A stretch of 64,000 bases of DNA. It comes from Dastarcus helophoroides. Taxonomy: Eukaryota; Arthropoda; Insecta; Coleoptera; Bothrideridae. Positions 10,773 through 20,300 of the stretch are shown here, one piece after another. A program made the translations under genes and the position numbers. Location: NCBI GenBank assembly GCA_028583605.1, contig CM053332.1:16279267-16343266 (forward strand). Reading direction: 5' to 3'. A model generated the notes under the pieces. That model was given only the letters and a program-made list of their open reading frames with translations, did not search any database and was not told the DNA's origin. Numbering within the stretch: position 1 is the stretch's first letter; the number at the start of each line of letters is the position of its first letter.

Positions 10773-13700
10773 CTACGTTGTGATGTCGCTGTCGACCTTC
10801 AATATTCCCAATAACTCCATGCATTTATGGTGTTTTTCCCTTGGGAGTGCTTTCGTGAAGATATCGGCTGTCATCTCGGAGGTTGGAATATATTCCAGCT
10901 CGATGTGTCCACTTTTCAAGATTTCTCGCACGTAATGATGTCTTACATCAACATGTTTCGATCTTCCGTGGAATACTGGGTTCCGTGCGAGTAGTTGAGC
11001 CCCTCTGTTGTCGTTAGCAATTACAGTTGCTGCGGTTTGTTGGAACCCGATTTCTGATAAGAATGCTCTTAGATACAAGGCCTCGCGAGCAGCTTCTGTT
11101 AGACTCATGTATTCGGATTCAGTTGAGGACAGTGCAACTGTTCTTTGCTTTCTTGATTCCCAGCACACTGCGGCATTGTTCTTTGTGAATGCGAAACCTG
11201 TATAGGACCTTCGGTCGATTTGACAACCAGCCCAATCTGCGTCTACGAAGCCTTTCAGGTTTCCAGGACCTCTTCTGTAAACGATGCCGTAGTCGATGGT
11301 TCCCTTCAGGTATCGCAGGACTCGCTTTGCAGCTTTCCAGTGTTCTTCTCCGTAACATGTGTTAAACTGGCTTAGGTAGCTCACCGCATAAGAAATATCA
11401 GGCCTGGTAGCTACCGCTAAGTAGTTTAGTGCTCCAATTAATTCCCGGTATGGTTTCTTAACATCGCATTCTTCTGGGTTTTCTTCTTTTGCGAGTTTCT
11501 TATTAGGCTCCATGGGAGTTGACCCCGGGTTTGAATTTTCCATTCCAAATTGATGTAATATCTCTCGAATATAACTTGATTGCGACATTGTTATGCAATT
11601 TCCTATCAAGATCTCGATTCCTAAACAACACTTTACGTCGCCCAGATCTTTCAATTCAAAATCTTGCATTAGTTCGTTTTTAACGAAGTTCAAATTCGAT
11701 GTTTTATTATATGCAACGAGTACATCGTCAACGTAGATTAAGACGATTATCAATTCGCCCCCTCGTTTCATATGATATACACATGGATCTGCGTTGGTTG
11801 GTTTCAGCTCCATACTTTGCAGTTTTTCGTCAAATCGTTTGTTCCACTGATGACCAGCTTGCTTGAGTCCATACAGTGCCTTCTTGATTTGACAGACTTT
11901 ATCGCCTTTTGTAATTTCGTTTAACATCTTCTTTGCACGAACGCCTATGTAGTTATTTCCGTTTCGTTTTATAATTTCTTGCAATAATTCAACAAGGAGT
12001 TGTGGTTTCTCCATGTAAATTTCTTCATCAATTGTTCCATTTAAATATGCTGTGGTGATGTCAAATTGGTGAATTTTCAGGTTGAATTCGGCTGATAATG
12101 CTAACAGCAATCTGACGGAACTTAGTCGTGCCATGGGAGCAAATGTTTCGTGAAAGTCTACGCCGGGTTGTTGCGTGAAACCCTTTGCGACTACCCGAGC
12201 ATTTCTTCTCTGGATGCTTCCATCAGCATTATACTTGTTTCGTAGTATTGTTCTGCAGCCGATGACTTGTTTATTTCTTGGACGATCGACGATGTTCCAA
12301 GTGTCATTTTTAATGAGACATTCTATTTCATCGACGATGGCACTTTTCCAATCTTCTGAGTTTGGCCCATTGATTGCGTTTTTCCATGATATTTCAGTCA
12401 TATATGCGAAGTTCGTTTCGAAATTCTCAATTTCATCGGCCGAATTTTTAGAATAGTGTTTGTCTGATTCAATTTCCGATGTTTCTTCTTGGCTTGCAGA
12501 ATTGATCAGATTGTATTGTTTCCTCGGACGGCCGGGTTGACCTGTCTTCACTTTCTTTGGACGGCCAGGTCTTCTTTTGATAGCTTGTTGAGGTTTGGGA
12601 TTGACCACCGGGAGTTCGTTGATCTCTTCTTCAATATCGTATTCCTTCGGTGTATGTTCGGCAGGCGTTGGCTTTTCGTCGGAGTTGATGAGAAGTTCAA
12701 TGAACCTTGGTTGGGCTTCTTCAGGTCGTTGAACTCGATTCGAATCACCAGATTTTGCAATATTCTCCCCCTTAAACATACTATTAGTGAATTTTATGTC
12801 ACGGGCAACAATAACCTTTTGAAGACTAGGTATCCAGATTCGATATCCCTTGGATTGTCCGTCGTATCCAACAAATGTGCCCTTCAGACCGCGCTTATCA
12901 AACTTTCCCTTCTTTGGATTCTTGTCGAGCGTATAGATTTCTTCGCCAAATGTTCTAAAGTGCGTCACGTCTGGTCGCCTATTCTTCCACAGTTCGAATG
13001 GCGTTTTTCCGTTTAATACGTCCGTGATACAGCGATTCCTGGTGTAATTTGCAGTTGCAATTGCTTCTGCCCAAAATGACTGTGGTAGCCCCGATTGAGA
13101 CAGCATGCAGCGTGCCATTTCGACCAGAGTGCGATTCTTTCGTTCCGCTACCCCGTTTTGTTGTGGCGTGTGCTTGATTGTCAGTCGGTGATGAATTCCT
13201 TGGCTTTTTAAATATGCATTGAATTCGTTGCTACAGAATTCGCCCCCATTGTCAGATTGAACAGCTTTCACTTTCTTCCCTGTTTGGTTTTCTACGAGAG
13301 CTTTGTAGTCTTTAAACACTTGAAGAGCTTCATCCTTCGTTTTCAGAAATCGTACTTCACTCCAGCGTGAGAAATCATCGGTGAATGTCATAAGATATTT
13401 CGCTTTTCCCATGCTTTCCGTGCGAAATGGTCCGCACAAGTCAGTGTGAACGATATTCAGAAGTTCACTACTTCTCTCTCTATGTTTTGGAAATGGTTGC
13501 GCTGTAAGTTTGTTTTCCAGACAAATTTCGCATGGTGGCATTGATTTGTCGTTTCCCAAATCTAGACCTAATACAGCTTCTTTCCGTTGCATTTCTAGCA
13601 AGTCGCTTCGATTTAAATGACCAAATTTCTCGTGCCATTCCATTAATTTTGATTTGGTGCTCTCAGTCGTAATTGCGCAAGCATGTTCGGGGTTAGTTTC

Positions 13701-14912
13701 TTCAATATAATATAAGTCGCCTTTTCTGTAGGCAACCAGCAATACTTCTCCATCGCAATTTGTTACCATAGCTTGCTTTTTGTCGAAGTTCACGATATTT
13801 CCGTTGTCGACGATTTTCGAAACCGACATGAGATTCGTTCGTAAGTCAGGTACGTGCAACGTATTTTTCAGCTTGAAATTCTTGACCTTATTGCCCACTG
13901 GAGCAGAAATTCTCACCGTGCCCTTCGCGGTAACTTCGGCTGACGCGTGGTTCGCTAATTTCAGTTTTCCACTATCTGAGTTTACAATTTCGAAAAACTT
14001 TTCTTCGTCATTACACAAATGTGAAGTACATCCGCTATCTAGACACCAGCGATTATTTCTTTCGCCGTTGTAAGCAACTTCTTCCGCGGTAAATGCAGAA
14101 AATGACACATCTTCCGCAATGGTGGCTTTATCACGTCGTTCTGGACGCCTTCCATTGTTGTTTACTGCGTTTTGGGTACATTCAGCTGCTTTGTGACCCA
14201 CCTTTCTACAACGATGACATTTAAATTTAAAATATTCGCTTGAGTTTGGTTCCTTTTTTGCTTGGACTTTTCGTTTGTGTGACGAGTTTCGTGCTAACAA
14301 TGCGTCTTGGTTGTCATTTTTAGAGCGCTGCTTCCTCGTTGCAGACTCATCTAAAATTTTCACCTTGAGGATTTCGGGATCTGGCAAGTTGTCACGTGAT
14401 TCAATAGCACATCTGAAGTTTTCGAAACTTCTGGGTAGACTGTGTAACATGATAATGGACTGTAATTCGCTGCAGACTTCGATTGATAGTTCAGAGAGTT
14501 TATTAATGACGTCGAGAAATTCTTCTAGGTGACGTTGTACATCGCCTTTTTCTTCTAACCTTTGGGTTATGAGACGCTTCCAAAGTGATGCTTTCCGGGC
14601 CAGACCTTTTGATTCAAATATGGCTTCCAATTTCAACCAAATTTCCCTAGCCGTAAGAGAATTTCTGACTTGTTTTAATTCAGCGTCATTAATCGCTAAA
14701 TACAAATCTGCTTTGGCTTTATCGTCCTCTTCTTGCCATGCTTCTATCGCTGCAGGAGGTGCTGAAGGCTTTACTTTCTGTCCGTTGGCGTATGCCCATG
14801 TTTTATTCTTTGTCATTATAGCTTGCATTCGTAATTTCCACGTATCATAATTGTCTCTCGATAGCACTGGAATACGCGAGGTGCGTCCTGCTTGGAATTC
14901 CATGATTCGCAC
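10773..14912 (-). CDS. Copia Gag-Pol polyprotein
   Basis: This single 1379-residue frame encodes the whole copia polyprotein. In order it shows a Gag region (DUF4219/UBN2-like start, RIPVLSRDNYDTWKLRM), a CCHC zinc knuckle (CHRCRKVGHKAAEC, around residue 235), an aspartic protease (WCLDSGCTSHLC), and an integrase with HHCC residues and a DDE core (HTDLCGPF, QSDNGGEF, TPQQNGVAERKNR). Reverse transcriptase follows (FDITTAYLNG and the catalytic IYVDDVLVAY), then RNase H (VDADWAGC, LSSTESEYMSL). Length and order are typical for copia, and no stop or frameshift is seen. It begins about 100 bp inside the 5' LTR boundary; a second in-frame Met lies at residue 4. Products act in virus-like particles and in integration. 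Confidence 0.97.
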   Translation of the reverse strand: MRIMEFQAGRTSRIPVLSRDNYDTWKLRMQAIMTKNKTWAYANGQKVKPSAPPAAIEAWQEEDDKAKADLYLAINDAELKQVRNSLTAREIWLKLEAIFESKGLARKASLWKRLITQRLEEKGDVQRHLEEFLDVINKLSELSIEVCSELQSIIMLHSLPRSFENFRCAIESRDNLPDPEILKVKILDESATRKQRSKNDNQDALLARNSSHKRKVQAKKEPNSSEYFKFKCHRCRKVGHKAAECTQNAVNNNGRRPERRDKATIAEDVSFSAFTAEEVAYNGERNNRWCLDSGCTSHLCNDEEKFFEIVNSDSGKLKLANHASAEVTAKGTVRISAPVGNKVKNFKLKNTLHVPDLRTNLMSVSKIVDNGNIVNFDKKQAMVTNCDGEVLLVAYRKGDLYYIEETNPEHACAITTESTKSKLMEWHEKFGHLNRSDLLEMQRKEAVLGLDLGNDKSMPPCEICLENKLTAQPFPKHRERSSELLNIVHTDLCGPFRTESMGKAKYLMTFTDDFSRWSEVRFLKTKDEALQVFKDYKALVENQTGKKVKAVQSDNGGEFCSNEFNAYLKSQGIHHRLTIKHTPQQNGVAERKNRTLVEMARCMLSQSGLPQSFWAEAIATANYTRNRCITDVLNGKTPFELWKNRRPDVTHFRTFGEEIYTLDKNPKKGKFDKRGLKGTFVGYDGQSKGYRIWIPSLQKVIVARDIKFTNSMFKGENIAKSGDSNRVQRPEEAQPRFIELLINSDEKPTPAEHTPKEYDIEEEINELPVVNPKPQQAIKRRPGRPKKVKTGQPGRPRKQYNLINSASQEETSEIESDKHYSKNSADEIENFETNFAYMTEISWKNAINGPNSEDWKSAIVDEIECLIKNDTWNIVDRPRNKQVIGCRTILRNKYNADGSIQRRNARVVAKGFTQQPGVDFHETFAPMARLSSVRLLLALSAEFNLKIHQFDITTAYLNGTIDEEIYMEKPQLLVELLQEIIKRNGNNYIGVRAKKMLNEITKGDKVCQIKKALYGLKQAGHQWNKRFDEKLQSMELKPTNADPCVYHMKRGGELIIVLIYVDDVLVAYNKTSNLNFVKNELMQDFELKDLGDVKCCLGIEILIGNCITMSQSSYIREILHQFGMENSNPGSTPMEPNKKLAKEENPEECDVKKPYRELIGALNYLAVATRPDISYAVSYLSQFNTCYGEEHWKAAKRVLRYLKGTIDYGIVYRRGPGNLKGFVDADWAGCQIDRRSYTGFAFTKNNAAVCWESRKQRTVALSSTESEYMSLTEAAREALYLRAFLSEIGFQQTAATVIANDNRGAQLLARNPVFHGRSKHVDVRHHYVREILKSGHIELEYIPTSEMTADIFTKALPREKHHKCMELLGILKVDSDITT

Positions 14913-14999
14913 TTGACAAGTGCGTTACGTCACTGTCAGCTTTTTCTTAAAATGTTAATAATTTGTCACTTCCCACTTAAATTAACACTTAGCGTTATT

Positions 15000-15013
15000 C
15001 TGGGCCCATAACC
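15000..15013 (-). promoter_or_regulatory. tRNA primer-binding site of the copia element
   Basis: The + strand reads CTGGGCCCATAACC, the anticodon arm of initiator tRNA-Met including the CAT anticodon. On the element strand this is the complement, immediately after the 5' LTR. It fits priming from an internal half of tRNAi-Met, as known for Drosophila copia, rather than from the tRNA 3' end. Confidence 0.9.
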
Positions 15014-15189
15014 TGTTTGAATGATGGTCCTTATTTAAGTTATATGGCAATACAGATTAACAAAGAACAAATATATTCACGTTTTTATACATAACATACA
15101 ACTCTCTAAAAAACTGTTGCTAACACAACTAAACTATTATTTTGTTTCATTTAACAAGGTGGAGGTATTTTGATTGTCTCGCTCTAACA
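15014..15189 (-). repeat. 5' LTR of the copia element
   Basis: This 176-bp LTR is upstream of gag-pol in element orientation. It has TG...CA ends and is followed on the + strand by the second AAAAG target duplication. It should hold the promoter and polyadenylation signal of the element. Confidence 0.95.
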
Positions 15190-15194
15190 AAAAG

Positions 15195-15960
15195 TTGGTC
15201 GAAACTTAAAAAAAAGAGTCGAAGTTTTCAAATAAACCAAAATTTTCAAAATGTCTAAATTTGCAAGTCAGGATTTTTCAAAAAAGTCTAAATTTAGGTG
15301 AAATCCAAACCTTGACAAGTCAAAATTTAAAAAAATTGAAATATCTAAATAAAAATTTTGAAATTAGTTGAAAAGATTGAATTTTGAGAAAAAAAATAAG
15401 CGACTACTGGCGGGTTCAATCGGGGAAAAGTTTTAGAAAAACAGCAATATTATAAAATTTGAAGCAACATCGCAATTAAAAAAAAAATGCAGTCTTTTCA
15501 AAAACTCTACACTATCAAAGAAAAGCTGAAATTGCTCTTAAAAATTCGAAATTTTAAAATTTATAAAATTCTGAAAGATCGAAATTTTGGATGCAATTAA
15601 AATTTTGTAGTCAAACGTTGAAAAACATTTAAAAAAGTCGAAATTTTGATAAAAATTTCGAAATTTTGATAAAATAAGTCAAAATTTTGAAATAAAAACG
15701 AGATTTTTATAAAAATTTATTTTAGAAAATTTTTGATAGCGTCAAATTTTTGGAAAGACTGCATTTTTTTTTAAATTGAGATGTTGTTTCAAATTTTATA
15801 ATATTGACTTTTTCACAATCAACATTTTTTTAAAAAATCGAAATTTTGGAAACAAATCAAAATTTTTAAAAGATCAAATTTAAAAAAGCCTCAATTTTCG
15901 AAAAGTCTAAGGTTTTTTATAATCTATATTTCTTTTCGAGTTGCAACCTTTTTGAGGATC
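15195..15960. repeat. A-rich degenerate repeat field
   Basis: This continues the field that the copia element interrupted. It repeats the GACTACTGGCGGGTTCAA-containing segment also seen near 8090 and 9900. No gene is seen. Confidence 0.7.
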
Positions 15961-17267
15961 ATTTAAAAATTTGGTGGTTTTGCCCCTTGACCTCTGTGGC
16001 TAGTGTTGTATTTGAACTATTTATTTAAAAAGACAAGATGTGATTGTTTACGTTATTAAAAAAAAAAGCAATTTTATTATGATGTTACGAATAATGATAT
16101 TTTTGTAATCTCTCTTTAGTTAAGTTTGAAAGTTTAAATGATATCTATGTAAAATGAATTGTAAAAAATAAATCTTGTCTTTATATTATTATTATTAAAT
16201 TAAGCATATCATGTGATCTACAAGGTAGTGCCTCTTTTGTGATTAAAATTCTTAATGAAAAACAATCATTCTCTAGGAAATTAATACATGTTTAATGTGT
16301 GCACAATTAATATTGTTGATAATTTTGTAAATAAATGTACATTTTAGTTAGATGCATTCCATTTTGCAAATAATTAATATGGTGATCAAAGTTTAAATTA
16401 TATATTTGTATATTAATAGGAATAGTTTAAAAATAAATTGGCGGAGATTTCTTATTCTCTAAATAAAGATGTAATTTTTTAACAACGCAATCTTTCATTT
16501 TATTTACCTAAATAATATCGGGTTAATATACCTTGTTAATATCGGTTTAAAGTCGAAAATGTGGATGAAAAAATGTTAAAAAACTTGCTTTGGCTACACT
16601 GCTGTCATACTAAATTTACATTTAGGTGTTTAACTCTGTATAACTATGATGTGGCACTGATATACGAAAAACTGAATTGCGACTGTCATTGACCCCATGC
16701 CTGCCCACCTCTGGTACAAAACTAATCATTAATAATATTAGTAGAATGCCTAAAGCACTCAAAATCAAATAAATATATAAATAGGATCATAATTCAATTG
16801 ATATGAAAATACTCAAAAATTAATTATGGTTCCAAAAAGTTTGGGGCAATCTGAAAAAGATTGCCATTTCGCTAACAAAAAAAAGAGGTAACTGAAAATT
16901 TAGACATCTGTAAGAAGCAACTGGCGAAGAAAATGCCAATCAGCAGGAATGAAATTTACCCAAGAATATTGACTACCTAATACAAATTATTTCGGGCAAG
17001 AGTGTGGTAAAGCGATACTGAGACGTTGTGTTCCATAAAACGCAATTAAAAATAATATTTTAAGTTTACAATTTTTTCTCTCGACGCCACTGACCTGAGC
17101 ACCTACTTTGTCGGAAAATTTTCGGGTCCGGTCCTGTTTATAAACTAGCTGGATGCGAAATTCCAGCTAAGACTTCCGACCAACACAAGGAAGAAGAAGT
17201 GACGCTTGACATTCCGGCGTGTCATCTGTCAATTATGTCATTTGTCACGTAAATAATTCTGGATAGA
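15961..17267. other. Intergenic DNA upstream of ERp44
   Basis: 16090-16196 ends in AAAAAATAAATCTTGTCTTT followed by a TTA-type microsatellite, which could be a decayed LINE 3' end, but no coding trace supports this. A stretch at 16880-16960 (GCAACTGGCGAAGAAAATGCC) matches a short repeat also found at 21364, 39719, 41136 and 55739. No gene is called. Confidence 0.45.
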
Positions 17268-17273
17268 TGACGT
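17268..17273 (+). promoter_or_regulatory. TGACGT element upstream of ERp44 (possible stress-response site)
   Basis: TGACGT lies 95 bp upstream of the ERp44 start codon, with a related TGACG at 17200-17204. TGACG cores are used by ATF6/XBP1/CREB-class factors that induce ER chaperone genes. A single 6-bp match is weak, so the regulatory role is inference from gene function. Confidence 0.25.
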
Positions 17274-17367
17274 TTAGGCGAACGGCTACCGTATAGCCGT
17301 AAATTTCTTTATTTAATTTGAATTTACCGTACAATTTAACATAGTTTACATAAAAAATTTAGCCAAA

Positions 17368-20300
17368 ATGCTTTTTAGTAGTGTTAACGCAGTTTTAGGT
17401 AAAATTACAAATGCAAGGGCCAGTAGTTTCTTAATTTTTATGGTAAGCGTTTTCCGCATACATTCTCGTATGCGCCAAATTTAAACGATTTATTAGTTTA
17501 TTTGTAATGAAAGTTAACACGAACTGGCAAGTTTTCATGTTTACTAATTTTGTAGGTGTGTTATGTTTTCTATAACCCAACAAATAGTGGAGCGGTAGAA
17601 TTAAATCAAAATAACTTGGATATGACTTTAGGTATAAACGTAAGTATTTGTTATAAACTGTGACTAACGTGCCATTGCTTTTAGCTTCGAATGAATTAGT
17701 ATTTATTAATTTTTATGCTGAGTGGTGTAGATTTAGTAACTTGTTGATGCCTATATTTGATGAAGCAGCTGAAAAAATAAGCCAAGAATTCCCAGAAGCT
17801 GGAAAAGTAGTTTTAGGGAAGGTGGACTGTGATAAAGAGACGTCGGTTGCCTCCCGATTTCACATAACTAAATATCCAACATTGAAGATTATACGGAACG
17901 GTCAGCCAGCTAAAAGGGAGTATCGGGGGCAGAGGTCAGTCGATGCTTTTGTTGAATTCATTAAGAAACAGCTGGAGGATCCAATTAAAGAATTCCACAA
18001 CTTGAGGGAGCTTTCTCAACTGGAATCAAACAAAAGAATCATTATCGGTGGGTACTGCTTTGTGTGAGGTTTAACAAAAGCAATTAGCTCTTTTAATAAA
18101 CTGCATTTTGTTCTGTAAAAGTAGAATGGGCTTGTATTCGAGTCATTCTATTTTTTTGTTATCATTAGTTCCCTTTGAATCAGGCGTGAAAACCATCGTT
18201 TTTTTTTAATGTATATTTATCAATGTAATTTCATTCTTGTGTAATTTTATTTGATTTGTTAAACTTCTTCAATAATTCAAAAGTGATTTGGAAAATTCCC
18301 ATTTTAGGATATTTTGCTCTAGTACCCAAAAAAATAATGATTTTATTGTAATAGAGAGAATTAAACTTTATCTTTAAAATATTCATTATGAATTATGCAT
18401 GACGACACACATAAAATCCGCTGATAACATTTGGCTTATTAAAAATTCTGTAATCAGGTTTTACTTCTCCCACTACTATTTGTAAGTAAAATTATACAGG
18501 ATGACGAGTTTAAGTCATTTTAAAACATAGAAGCTATGCCTATAATGAGACAAGAGGCTTGGCTCTGATTAGCATTTATCAAAAAATTTGCACATGCTCG
18601 TACTTTTGAAAGATTTTTGATTTTTAGGCAACATTTTGTGATTTTTGCAGATTTTGTAGGATTTAAGATGATTTCTAAAAGAAGTTGGAGGCAGTTTACA
18701 GAATTTCATGTTTTCAAAGTTTCTTAAATTCTGATGCTCGATTTAATCTTGCAAAACTGATATTAGAAAACAAATATGTGAATAGGAGACATCTTGAAAA
18801 AAACCGAAAACTTCGTAAAAACAAAAATCAAAATTTCGTGAAAAAGGCGAAATTCTGAAAAAAGGTAATTTTTAAAAGGGTAAAAATTTTGAAAAATGCT
18901 GGAGCATTTAAAATTTTGATAAGATCAAAATGTTCGTGAAAGGTAAGCATTTGATTGAATAAGGACAAAATTTCAGACAAAAGTGGAATTTTTCAAAAAC
19001 AGTTGGAACTGCTAGAATCCAATATTTTAAAAATAATCGAGACTTTTTTTAAAAAAGTGCAATTTGTGAAATAATATTGGAATTTTCAAGTTGAGATTTT
19101 GCAACAATAATAATAATTTGCATTAATAACATCTAAAATCTTCAGAATAGTTAAAATTCACAAAAAAGTCAAAATTGCAAGAAGACGAAATTCTAAATAA
19201 AAATCAAAATTTTCGGTCAAAATCCTGAAAAAAGGCAAAATTCTGAAAGCTTGTGATTGTTAAAAAGATAAAAATTTCACGAAAACGACGTCTAAAGAAC
19301 CAAAATTTTAAAAAAAAACTAAATCTTCTGAAAAAGATGAAAATCTGAAGAAAAAAAGAAATTTTCAAAGCGGCCCGTCCCAATTCTGAGAAACTAACAT
19401 TTTTAAAAAATTAAAATTTTTACAAAAATTAAACTTTGAATAAGTTAAAATTTAAAAAAAAGTTGCATTTTTAAAAAAAAAGAATTGAAACTTTCAAAAA
19501 AACTTCGAGCAAGTCAAAATTTTGAAAAATGAAAAAAAAAATTGAATTTTTCAAATCAGCCGAATTCCTGAAAAAGGTCAAAATTCTGAAAGCTTCTAAT
19601 TTTTAAAAAAAGCCAGAATTTCACGAAAACGGATGTTCTGAAAAAACCAGTTTAAAAAAGCAAAATTTCGCGAAAAAGATGAAAATCTGAAAAGAAATAA
19701 ATTTCAAAAAATGAAAATACTGAAAAACATGAAATTTAAAAAAAATCAAAATGTTCACAAAAATTAAACTTTTTTGAATAAGTTCAGAAATTAAAAAAAA
19801 AAGCATTTAAAAAAAAGAAATTTTCAAAAAAAAACCGAGAAAGTCAAAATGTTGAAATATGAAAAAAAGATTAAAATTTTCAAATCGGTCAAAGCTCTGA
19901 AAAAGGTTAAAATTTTGAAAGCTTCCAATTTTAAAAAAAAAAGTGAAAATTCAGTAACGTTTCAACAAAGTTCTGAAAAACCAGTTTTTAAAAAAAGCGA
20001 AATTTCGCAAAAAAGATGAAAATCTGAAAATAAAAAAAAGAAAAGAAAATTCTGAAAAACATGAAATTTAAAAAAAAATCAAAATGTTCACAAAAATTAA
20101 ACTTTTTTGAATAAGTTCAGAAATTTAAAAAAAAAGTATTTAAAAAAAAGAAATTTTCAAAAAAAACCGAGAAAGTGAAAATGTTGAAATATGAAAAAAA
20201 GATTAAAATTTTCAAATCGGTCAAAACTGAAAAGGGTTAAAATTTTGAAAGCTTCCAATTTTAAAAAAAAAAGTGAAAATTCACGAACTTTTCAACAAAG

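Larger units (their letters stand above)
10575..15189 (-). mobile_element. Intact copia (Ty1/copia) LTR retrotransposon
   Basis: A complete element of 4615 bp lies in minus orientation. It has two 176-bp LTRs that differ at one visible base, TG...CA termini, a perfect 5-bp target duplication AAAAG (10570-10574 and 15190-15194), a primer-binding site, a polypurine tract and one uninterrupted gag-pol frame. Near-identical LTRs and an open frame indicate recent insertion, into the A-rich repeat field. Confidence 0.96.

Noticed and set aside
11119..14850. Plus-strand and alternative-frame open frames across the copia element
   Set aside because: They are shadows of the single polyprotein frame on the minus strand.
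16090..16196. LINE 3' end before the TTA microsatellite
   Set aside because: Only the polyadenylation-like end is suggestive; no reverse-transcriptase trace precedes it.
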